From the NCBI GenBank assembly GCA_910587835.1, contig CAJUNQ010000043.1:1-64000 (forward strand): a stretch of 64,000 bases of DNA, given 5' to 3'. Origin of the DNA: an uncultured Oscillospiraceae bacterium. GTDB lineage: Bacteria > Bacillota > Clostridia > Oscillospirales > Acutalibacteraceae. Below are positions 57,054 to 64,000 of the stretch, one piece after another; position 1 is the stretch's first letter, and the number at the start of each line of letters is the position of its first letter. Below the pieces are notes generated by a model. It was not told where the DNA came from. It saw only the letters and a list, made by a program, of their open reading frames with translations, and did not search any database. A program made the position numbers and the translations under genes.

Positions 57054-57236
57054 GTATAATTTACATTTGGGCGTGAGAAATTTTGTGATTTGGGGTTTCT
57101 GCGTTCTTTTGGGGTACGCTTTTTTGGGGGAAAGCGGGTGTTTTCTTTAGGGTTTGGTGGCTTTGGAGGGATATCGGCGGAGGACGGCTTGCTGGCTGTG
57201 GGTAGGTTGGTGGGGGTTTTTCTTCTGTTTTTGCTG

Positions 57237-57528
57237 GTAGCGAGCGGGTCGCTGGTCTTCCTGCGGTCGACCGCGCTGGGTACGGCGGCGCAGTCTTACC
57301 CCGGCCCAGCCGCTCTAGTTAGGTAGACTTCTGCCTCGCGGCTTTGCTTACTGCGCCGCCGTTTTAAGGTCAAGGTCAAGACCTTGGGGACTCTGTCCCC
57401 AAACCTCTGCAACCTTTGAAAAGGGCGAGGGTCGCCGGGTACTTGCCTCAGGCAATGTACAGCGACCGTCCCGAGCCGACCGACGCGACAGCGGAGACGA
57501 CGAAACTTTTTGTTCGCGCTCTTTTGCT
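57237..57528. repeat. Mosaic hairpin repeat family B, copy B3
   Basis: From AGGTAGACTTCTGCCTCG through GACGAAACTTTTTG this is nearly identical to copy B2. The GACTTGCC/GGCAAGTC hairpin present in B1 and B2 is missing, replaced by GCTGGGTAC. The flanks 57054-57236 and 57529-57731 show no gene. Confidence 0.9.
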
Positions 57529-57731
57529 TCTCTTTCGCTCTGGCGCTTTGCCCGCGCTGCTTGCCTTGCGTTTCTTCCCGCCCTCCTGCACAATATGTGG
57601 AGGCAAGCATGTCCGCCCAAAAAATTCTGCCGAACCCTGTCGGGAAAAGATATTTTTTCCTCTCATACCCGCCCCTTTCCTGCAAATACTGCTCTATGTA
57701 ACCAGGAATAACCACCAGGGAGGCGGTCGCG

Positions 57732-57932
57732 GTGAACGAAAAACAGGCTTGGCAGTGCTTTGCCCAGTCCGGCAAAGTGGATGATTACATTCGATACGCA
57801 CAGCTGCGGGGTGCGGTCCTGCCCCCCGGGAAGGGAGGCCGTCCCATTGAAATTTCAGACCCAGGGCCTGATTCTGCGGGAAAAGCCCGTGGGCGAACAG
57901 GGCTGGCTGCTGACCATACTCACCGAGGATAA
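57732..57932 (+). CDS. yqzL: YqzL-like small protein overlapping recO
   Basis: From GTG 57732 (GGAGGCGG upstream) the first 28 residues, NEKQAWQCFAQSGKVDDYIR and then YAQLRG, match the pattern xxxWxxFxxxGxxxxYxxYxxL of YqzL, a tiny conserved protein encoded just before recO in many Firmicutes. Here no stop occurs after the usual 40-45 residues; the frame runs on over the first 86 nt of recO with an unlike tail (SDPGPDSAGKARGRTG). The extension may be real overlap or a lost stop. Confidence 0.6.
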   Translation: MNEKQAWQCFAQSGKVDDYIRYAQLRGAVLPPGKGGRPIEISDPGPDSAGKARGRTGLAADHTHRG

Positions 57933-58590
57933 GGGGATGCTGCAGGCCTTTGTCAACCGGGCCGGCGGCAAAAAGGAGCGTATGCCCGGGGCCGGGCTGC
58001 TCTGCTTCTCTCGCCTGGACATTTACCAGGGGCGGGAGAAGTACATAATCAGCCGGGCCGTGCCTGTGCACAGCTTTGCGGGGCTGCGCCGGGACCTGAC
58101 GGGCATGGCGTTGGCCATGTACTTCTGCCAGCTGGGGGCGGAGCTTATTATGGTGGGGGACGAGGACACGGGGGAGGCTCTGCGGCTGCTGCTGAACGCC
58201 CTGCATTTTTTGGAGGAGGGCAAGCGGCCCCGGTCCCTGCTGAAGGCCATTGTAGAGCTGCGGCTGCTGACCACCTGCGGCTACATGCCGGACCTGACGG
58301 GCTGCGCCCAATGCGGCGCGGAGGAGGCGGCAGGCATGGCGCTGCGGCTGCGGGAGGGCGTGTTGTACTGTGGGGAGTGCCGGCCCCGGGACGAGCAGCC
58401 GGAGGCGCAGCTTTCGCCCAGCGCGGTGCGGGCCATGCGGCACATTGTGGAGGCGGAGTTTGGGCGGGTTTTTGCGTTTACGCTGACGGGGCCGGGATTA
58501 GAGGAATTGACGTCAGCGGCGGAGGCATATATGCTCAGCATATTACAGGAGATGCCGAAAACATTGGTTTTCTATCGCAGCCTTGAATGA
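57847..58590 (+). CDS. recO: DNA repair protein RecO
   Basis: The 247-residue protein starts at TTG 57847 with GGGAGG 8 nt upstream; this gives the typical N-terminus LKFQTQGLILREKPVGEQGWLLTILTEDKGM of the OB-fold. A helical middle and a zinc module (CAQCGAEE...LYCGEC) follow. RecO loads RecA with RecR in recombinational repair. The upstream frame to 57760 belongs to the YqzL-like gene in another frame. Confidence 0.92.
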   Translation: MKFQTQGLILREKPVGEQGWLLTILTEDKGMLQAFVNRAGGKKERMPGAGLLCFSRLDIYQGREKYIISRAVPVHSFAGLRRDLTGMALAMYFCQLGAELIMVGDEDTGEALRLLLNALHFLEEGKRPRSLLKAIVELRLLTTCGYMPDLTGCAQCGAEEAAGMALRLREGVLYCGECRPRDEQPEAQLSPSAVRAMRHIVEAEFGRVFAFTLTGPGLEELTSAAEAYMLSILQEMPKTLVFYRSLE

Positions 58591-58603
58591 GCCGAAATGG
58601 AAA

Positions 58604-58955
58604 GTTCTTGAAGATTCCGGCTTCAGCTTTGCTGAAGCTGAGCAGAGGTCAAAGTCCCCAAGGTCTTGCCCTTGACCTTAAACACCTCCAAAAACGCAGA
58701 AGGGTAGGCAAACGCCCCAGTGGGACGTTTGCCGTAGGGAATCACCGTAAGGGGTTTCTTATCGAAGGGGAGCGAAGCGGACATTCGACAATGCCCTTAA
58801 TCCCTGAGCGTTTGGGGTGGGCGGGGTGGGGCGCTGCCGCTGGCCTCGGGGGCCGCCTGAGCAAGCGAAGCTTGCGAAGAAAGAGCCGCCGACGGTAGAG
58901 CCCACGCCAAGCGTTGTGTGCGGAATCTCTATGCGGGTCAATCGCCCGCCAAAGG
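58604..58955. repeat. Mosaic repeat family C, copy C2
   Basis: This is colinear with C1 over its whole length. It differs in the first hairpin (CAGAGGTCAAAGTCCCCAAG, shared with reverse-complemented family B) and in AAGCGAAGCTTGCGAAGA, which replaces the GACTTGCCC/GGGCAAGTC stem of C1. It separates recO from mutS2. Confidence 0.88.
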
Positions 58956-59079
58956 TTACCGCCCCATATAGTAAATACATTTTGAAGCCTCACTTTTTGC
59001 ACGGCTGCCCGTTGGCAGTCAGCAAAGTACAATGAAGAAAAGCAGGGATTGTTTCCCACGCAATACAGAAAGGAAGCTT

Positions 59080-61434
59080 ATGGATAGAAATCATAAAGCC
59101 CTGGAGCTGGACAAAATACTGGAAATGGTTGCCGCCGAAACCGCTTGTGACGACGCCGCGGAGATCGTGCGGGGCATGGAGCCTGCTCCCAGTGCCGGCG
59201 AGGCCCGCCGTCTGCTGGAGGAGACCGACGCCGCCTTTGTGTTGATGGCGAAATTCGGCGGGCCCTCCTTCCGGGACCTGAAAAACGTTGCCAATCCGCT
59301 GCGCCGGGCTCAGGCCGGGGGGAGTCTTGGGATGCGCGAGCTGCTGGACGTGGCGGGCACCCTGCGGTCCATCCGGGCCCTGCAGAGCTGGCACGACAAG
59401 TCGGCGGGCATGAAAACCGCCCTCAGCGACCGCTTTTCTGTGCTGGCCCCCAACAAATACTTAGAGGAGAAAATCTTCACCAGTATTATCAGCGAGGAGG
59501 AGATGGCCGACGCCGCTTCCCCTACTTTGGCCAGCATCCGGCGGAAAATCCGCAACGCCTCTGCCCGGGCCCGGGACCAGCTGGACAAGCTGGTCCACTC
59601 TGCCAGCCACCAGAAGCACCTGCAGGAGAGCATTATTACCCAGCGGGGCGGGCGGTATGTGGTGCCGGTTAAGGCGGAGTATCGGGGAGAGGTCCCTGGT
59701 CTGGTTCACGATACCTCCGCCAGCGGAGCCACGGTGTTTATTGAGCCCATGAGTGTGGTGGAGGCCAACAACGAGATACGGGTTCTGCAGTCACAGGAGT
59801 TGGAGGAGATTAACCGCATTCTTCGGGAGCTCTCTGCTGAGGCAGGGGAGTTTGCAGAGGGCGTCATTCAAAGCTACCAGATGGCAGTGGAGCTGAACGT
59901 GATCTTTGCCAAGGCTCAGGTGGCCTACCGGATGAAGGCTGTCACCCCCCAGGTGGGGGAGGACGGGGTGACAGAGCTCACCGCTGCCCGCCATCCGCTG
60001 ATTGACAAAGATAAGGTGGTGCCTACCGACATCCGTTTGGGCAGGGACTTTGACACGCTGATCATCACCGGCCCCAACACTGGCGGCAAGACTGTGGCCC
60101 TGAAGACCATCGGCCTTTTGACCCTGATGGCTATGTGCGGGCTGATGATCCCCGCTGCCGAGGGAAGCCGGGTTTCGGTGTTTCAGCATATTCTGGCAGA
60201 CATTGGGGACGAGCAGAGCATTGAGCAGAGCCTGTCCACCTTCTCGGCCCATATGACCAATATTATCCGCATTACCGCTGTGGTAAATGAGAACAGCCTT
60301 GTACTGGTGGACGAGCTGGGCGCGGGCACTGACCCGGTAGAGGGCGCGGCTCTGGCCACCGCCATTATTGAGGAGCTGCGGAGCAAGGGGGCAAAGCTGG
60401 CCTGCACCACCCACTATGCCGAGCTGAAGGCCTATGCCCTGCAGACCCCCGGGGTGGAGAACGGCTGCTGCGAGTTCGATGTGGAGAGCCTGCGGCCCAC
60501 CTACCGGCTGCTCATCGGCGTACCGGGCAAGTCCAACGCCTTTGCCATCTCCCGGCGGCTGGGCATGGACCCCCGGGTGGTGGACCGGGCGGGCGAGCTG
60601 GTGTCTCGGGAGGACTCGGTGTTTGAGCAGGTGGTGGGCCGCCTGGAGGAGGACCGCCGGAAGCTGGAGGACGAGCTGGCTGTGGCCCGCCGGGCCGCTG
60701 ACCGGGCCCGGGAGAGTATGCGGGAGGCCCAGGCCAAGCAGGCCGAGGCCGGCAACCAGGCCCGCCGGGAGCTGGAACAGGCCCGGCAGGAGGCGGCGAA
60801 CATTGTACAGAAGACCCGCCGTCAGGCAGACGCTCTGCTCAACGAGCTGGACGAGCTGCGCCGCCAGAAGAACAAGGCTCTTTCCGCAGAGCAGAAGGCC
60901 CGGCTGCGGGGCGGTCTGCGGGACCTGGACACTGCCGCCGACCCGGTGCACAAGCAGCGCTCCAACCAGGACTATACTCTGCCCCGGCCCTTGAAGGCGG
61001 GGGACAATGTCCTGATTTTCGACATTGACAAAAAGGCCTCGGTGTTGGAGGAGCCTAGGGACGGCCAGGTGCTGGTGCAGGCGGGAATCATCAAGACCCG
61101 AGTGCCGGTGGAGAACCTGCGGCTGCTGGGGGACCAGAAGCCGGAAAAGCCCAAGGGCCGCACTGTCACCAAGTCGGTCTCTGCGCCGGACGCCAGCACC
61201 AGCCTGGACCTGCGGGGCCAGAGCGTGGACGAGGCCTTGATGGAGGTGGACGCTTTTCTGGACCGGGCGGCGCGGATGAACCTGCCCCAGGTGACCATTA
61301 TTCACGGCAAGGGGACCGGGGTTTTGCGGGCGGCGGTGCAGAAGCATCTGCGCCAGTGCAAGCAAGTGAAACGCTTCCGGCTGGGCGCCTTTGGAGAGGG
61401 CGAAAACGGCGTTACCGTGGCGGAGCTGAACTGA
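59080..61434 (+). CDS. mutS2: MutS2 family ATPase/endonuclease
   Basis: The 784-residue protein lacks the mismatch-recognition domain of MutS. It has the helical core, ATPase Walker A ITGPNTGGKTVALKT, Walker B VLVDELGAGTDP, a long coiled coil (about 505-630) and a C-terminal Smr domain with LDLRGQSVDEAL and HGKGTGVLR. MutS2 acts in recombination control or on collided ribosomes through Smr. ATG 59080 is chosen (AAAGGA 6-7 nt upstream) over ATG 59032, which lacks a good site. Confidence 0.95.
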   Translation: MDRNHKALELDKILEMVAAETACDDAAEIVRGMEPAPSAGEARRLLEETDAAFVLMAKFGGPSFRDLKNVANPLRRAQAGGSLGMRELLDVAGTLRSIRALQSWHDKSAGMKTALSDRFSVLAPNKYLEEKIFTSIISEEEMADAASPTLASIRRKIRNASARARDQLDKLVHSASHQKHLQESIITQRGGRYVVPVKAEYRGEVPGLVHDTSASGATVFIEPMSVVEANNEIRVLQSQELEEINRILRELSAEAGEFAEGVIQSYQMAVELNVIFAKAQVAYRMKAVTPQVGEDGVTELTAARHPLIDKDKVVPTDIRLGRDFDTLIITGPNTGGKTVALKTIGLLTLMAMCGLMIPAAEGSRVSVFQHILADIGDEQSIEQSLSTFSAHMTNIIRITAVVNENSLVLVDELGAGTDPVEGAALATAIIEELRSKGAKLACTTHYAELKAYALQTPGVENGCCEFDVESLRPTYRLLIGVPGKSNAFAISRRLGMDPRVVDRAGELVSREDSVFEQVVGRLEEDRRKLEDELAVARRAADRARESMREAQAKQAEAGNQARRELEQARQEAANIVQKTRRQADALLNELDELRRQKNKALSAEQKARLRGGLRDLDTAADPVHKQRSNQDYTLPRPLKAGDNVLIFDIDKKASVLEEPRDGQVLVQAGIIKTRVPVENLRLLGDQKPEKPKGRTVTKSVSAPDASTSLDLRGQSVDEALMEVDAFLDRAARMNLPQVTIIHGKGTGVLRAAVQKHLRQCKQVKRFRLGAFGEGENGVTVAELN

Positions 61435-62449
61435 CAGGCCGGCCGCTCGCCTGTTTGTGTCCCTTGCACGGCAGGGGGCGGAGGGCTTGCGGCGTGTCTT
61501 ACCGGGTATTCTATTTTGGATGCACGTCCAGGGGAGCTTGTAGGGGGAGTGTCCCAAAAAAGAGTTTATGACGGTGGGATGGCCTCCGGCGGATTAGGGG
61601 CTTTGCCCTTTGGAGCTCTGCCATTGTTGAAAAGATGGACGAAACCTTTCTGAATGCTTCACCAAAACCTTGCTTATAAACATCTCGTTTTTGGTACTCC
61701 TGAGACACGGCCTGTCCTACCGGGCATTTCATTGTGATGCACGTCTAGGGGGACTTGCCGGAGCAGGCCGGTGTGTCCGTCTTCCCTAGGGAGTAGGTGG
61801 AGGGGATTCGCCTCTGTATTAAAATCTGCGAAAGGGATACGCCCGGGATTTTTGATAGAGCCGGAGCGGGCGCGGGGTGTCGGGCTGGCGGCATGTTTTC
61901 GTAAGCGTTCGCGCGCGCCTTTTGGGCAGTTTTTTACCATCTGCTGCGCTAAAAATTCTTGAGGTACGCAAGGCACACAGGAGCTGCAAACAAGTCTGCA
62001 AATTTTCGACTGGAATCCAACCACAATCTGCGCAAAATCCGGACACTCAGATTGTGGGAACACGCCTAGCGGTTCAGGGAGGGCCCGGCTGTCACCAGCT
62101 TGATACAGTGGCTGCGCCGCTGGGTGTGGGGAGGGCGTCAGTCAACCGCTGGGTTTGGCGGGAGGCTTTTGGAGCCTTGTCTTTATAGCCGGAGACGCGG
62201 GTTTTATTGCAAGCCATTTTAAGAAAAGGGCCGCTTGTACAGCGTTTGGGGCTTGTAAATGGGGGGTTCTTGCTATGCCCCCTCCCGGGCACAAGCCGTC
62301 TCTGCTGTTTTTGGACGGGCGGTTCTGGTTTTCTCTGTAAGGGGAATAAAAAAGGGGGAGCTGTCTCCGTTTTTTCACGGAAAAGCTTCCCTTTTCTTCG
62401 GTTTTGTGCTATAATCGTCGGGATATGTTGAAAAATCGAGGTGATTGCC
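61435..62449. other. 1-kb gene-free region with decayed family E repeats
   Basis: No credible gene is present. Fragments at 61491-61553 (GTGTCTTACCGGGTATTC, GATGCACGTCCAGGGG, then GGGGGAGTGTCC) and 61700-61850 (TGTCCTACCGGGCATTTC, GATGCACGTCTAGGGG, AATCTGCGAAAGGGATACGC) resemble the MITE at 31772-31927 without intact ends. A hairpin GGGGAGCT/AGCTTCCC at 62355-62391 followed by T-runs looks like a terminator. TATAAT at 62410-62415 probably belongs to the promoter of the next gene, with a poor -35. Confidence 0.7.
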
Positions 62450-63262
62450 ATGCTTCATTCCTTTGCCAGCGACTGCCACTGCCATTCCAGCTGTTCACCG
62501 GACGGAAAGCACCCGGCGGAGGCCATGCTGGCCCGGGCCAAAGAGCTGGGCCTGTATGCCGTCACCCTGACGGACCACTGCGAGTGTAATGAGTATGAAA
62601 AAAAGTACCGGGAGCGCGCCCTGAGGGCCTGGCAAGCTATGGACGCGGTTCAGGCCCCGGCGGGGCTGCGGTTTTACCGGGGGATTGAGCTGGGCCAGCC
62701 TTTGCAGGACCTGCCCGGGGCTCAGGAGGCGGTAAGCCGGTTTGATTATGATTTTGTCATTGGCTCTCTGCACAATTTGCGGGGCAGGGAGGATTTCTAC
62801 TATCTGGACGCCCGAGCCCTGTCCGCCGGAGAACTGGACGCTGTGCTGGGGGAGTATTGGGACCAGCTGCTGGAAATGATAGACTGGGGCGGGTTTGACG
62901 CCCTGGGCCATTTGACCTACCCCTTGCGGTACATTCAGGGGGAGCAGGGCGTTGCGGCGGACCTGGCCCCTCATGGAGAGAAAATTGACCAGACGCTGGG
63001 GGCGCTGATTCAAAAGGGCATTGCCTTGGAGGTGAACACCTCTGGCCTGCGGCAGAAGCTGGGAGAGACCATGCCCGGCCTGGAGCTGCTCAGACGCTAC
63101 CGCCGGCTGGGCGGGGAGCTGGTGACCCTGGGCTCGGACGCCCACTGCACAGAGGACCTGGGAGCCGGCATTGACCAGGGTATGGAGCTGCTGAAGGCGG
63201 CGGGGTTCAACCAATTTGTGGTGTATGAGAAGCGGCGGCCGGTGTGGCTGCCATTGGAGTAA
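62450..63262 (+). CDS. PHP-domain phosphatase, histidinol-phosphatase (HisK)-like
   Basis: The 270-residue protein has PHP metal motifs: SDCHCHSSCSPDG (HxH) at 9-21, TLTDHCE, the Glu in YRGIELGQ, FVIGSLHNLRG, and late GHLTYPLRY and GSDAHCTED. It fits the PHP-type histidinol-phosphatase group, which makes histidinol, but other phosphoesterase roles are possible since no other his gene is nearby. ATG 62450 follows GAGGTGA. Confidence 0.88.
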   Translation: MLHSFASDCHCHSSCSPDGKHPAEAMLARAKELGLYAVTLTDHCECNEYEKKYRERALRAWQAMDAVQAPAGLRFYRGIELGQPLQDLPGAQEAVSRFDYDFVIGSLHNLRGREDFYYLDARALSAGELDAVLGEYWDQLLEMIDWGGFDALGHLTYPLRYIQGEQGVAADLAPHGEKIDQTLGALIQKGIALEVNTSGLRQKLGETMPGLELLRRYRRLGGELVTLGSDAHCTEDLGAGIDQGMELLKAAGFNQFVVYEKRRPVWLPLE

Positions 63263-63267
63263 CGGAT

Positions 63268-63744
63268 ATGGATATTTTGTTTGATACGGAAAAGGGCCGC
63301 TTCTCTTACCGGGCGGCGGGGCTGGCCGTGAAGGAGGGCAGGCTGCTGGTCCAGCGGATGAGGGGGGACCAGGGGCTTGCCATACCCGGGGGCCATGTGG
63401 CCTTTGGCGAGACCGCGGCGGAGTCTTTGCGCCGGGAATTTCGGGAGGAGCTGGGGCTGAACGTGGAGATTGGCGGGCTGGCTGCTGTGGGCGAGGTGTT
63501 TTTTGACTGGAAGGGACCCTGCCAGCAGATTGGCCTGTATTACCGGGTGTCTCTGCCCATTGCGCCCTGGGAGGGCGTGCGCCACGGCTTTGACGGGAAT
63601 GGGCAGGTGCGGGAGGAGATGGAGTTTCTCTGGGCGCCTGTGGAGACGATTCAGCGGGACGGGGTGGTTTTCTACCCGCCCCAGCTGGCCGGCCATCTGG
63701 CCGAAAAGGGAATTCTACATTTTGTATCCAATCAGCTGAACTGA
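63268..63744 (+). CDS. NUDIX hydrolase
   Basis: The 158-residue protein contains a complete NUDIX box, GGHVAFGETAAESLRREFREELG, at about 41-63, preceded by a short beta strand region (FSYRAAGLAVKEGRLLVQR). It hydrolyses a nucleoside diphosphate-X substrate; the exact one is unknown. It starts 5 bp after the PHP gene, with GGAG in the end of that gene. Confidence 0.9.
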   Translation: MDILFDTEKGRFSYRAAGLAVKEGRLLVQRMRGDQGLAIPGGHVAFGETAAESLRREFREELGLNVEIGGLAAVGEVFFDWKGPCQQIGLYYRVSLPIAPWEGVRHGFDGNGQVREEMEFLWAPVETIQRDGVVFYPPQLAGHLAEKGILHFVSNQLN

Positions 63745-63762
63745 AAAGGAGAGGAACGCCAC

Positions 63763-64000
63763 ATGGCTATGGAACAGATTTTGGAGCTTTTGCAGGACGA
63801 CGCCAAGCTGACCAGCCAGCAGCTGGCCGTTATGCTGAACGAGAGCGAGGAGGACGTGGCAAGGGCCATTGCCCGGTATGAGCGGGAGGGGGTTATTCGG
63901 GGATATCATGCTCTGGTCAACTGGGAGCTTACGGAGACCCAGAAGGCCTCTGCCCTGATTGAGCTGCGCATTACGCCGAAAAAGGACACCGGCTTTGACG
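63763..64000 (+). CDS. Lrp/AsnC family regulator (partial, runs off the window)
   Basis: The first 79 codons are present. An N-terminal helix-turn-helix (LQDDAKLTSQQLAVMLNESE..VARAIARYEREGVIRGYHALVNW) is followed by the start of the RAM ligand-binding domain (SALIELRITPKKDTGFD). AAAAGGAGAGG precedes the ATG at 63763. It lies 18 bp after the NUDIX gene in the same operon. Confidence 0.9.
   Translation, partial: MAMEQILELLQDDAKLTSQQLAVMLNESEEDVARAIARYEREGVIRGYHALVNWELTETQKASALIELRITPKKDTGFD

Noticed and set aside
61674..62063. Minus-strand frame of 129 codons in the gene-free region
   Set aside because: It spans a decayed family E repeat, is rich in Cys/Pro/Arg, and has no ribosome site or recognisable domain.

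Overview
The window looks like chromosome from a GC-rich, low-GC-phylum Clostridium relative, probably an Oscillospirales/Oscillospiraceae gut anaerobe (Flavonifractor or Lawsonibacter type). The evidence is strong AGGAGG ribosome binding sites, T-box leaders, fused IspDF, MutS2, ThyX, MltG and RecO with an upstream YqzL-like gene, bile-gut style GH29 and GH13 glycosidases, and GC-rich third codon positions. The genus is an inference from gene content. No rRNA, tRNA or CRISPR array was seen.

Layout. 1-3.7 kb: a dispersed MITE copy, then a compact phage-derived cassette (holin, TerL, TerS, a small gene, and a divergent S24 repressor with operators) without capsid or tail genes. 3.8-8.5 kb: a minus-strand operon hinT / repeat lipoprotein / phosphoribosyltransferase / comEC, then an autoregulated membrane protein + XRE pair. 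8.5-14 kb: alaS and a P-loop kinase behind a T-box, and a class B PBP. 14-17 kb: two half-size TauE exporters, HdeD-like protein, GNAT, nucleoside phosphorylase. 17.05-17.34 kb: a 290-bp locus with two inward-facing consensus promoters, a 27-residue membrane peptide and a shared terminator, which I read as a type I toxin-antitoxin candidate. 17.4-24 kb: an HTH-cupin-acyl-CoA synthetase fusion, a T-box-controlled gene of unknown function, rsgA and an FGGY kinase. 24.5-36.8 kb: murF, murE, pepC, a frameshifted small gene, a GH13-GNAT fusion, further acetyltransferases and peptidases.

36.9-39.4 kb is an AT-rich insert holding two paralogous membrane-anchored proteins and a secreted V8-like serine protease. 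39.5-47.4 kb returns to housekeeping: U32 peptidase, mltG, DJ-1, tmk/thyX coupled to an orphan solute-binding lipoprotein, and a nitroreductase. 47.7-53 kb holds a transglutaminase-fold protein, alpha-L-fucosidase, GNAT and ispDF in one operon. 53.6-64 kb holds a Na/Pi transporter-PhoU fusion, a second membrane protein + XRE pair, yqzL/recO, mutS2, a PHP phosphatase, a NUDIX hydrolase and the start of an Lrp/AsnC regulator.

Scattered through the intergenic spaces are at least four non-coding repeat families: a 164-bp MITE with TA duplications (A), large hairpin-rich mosaics (B and C), and a TIR GGGAGTGTC group (D and E) with 9-bp target duplications. They explain most of the long gene-free stretches.
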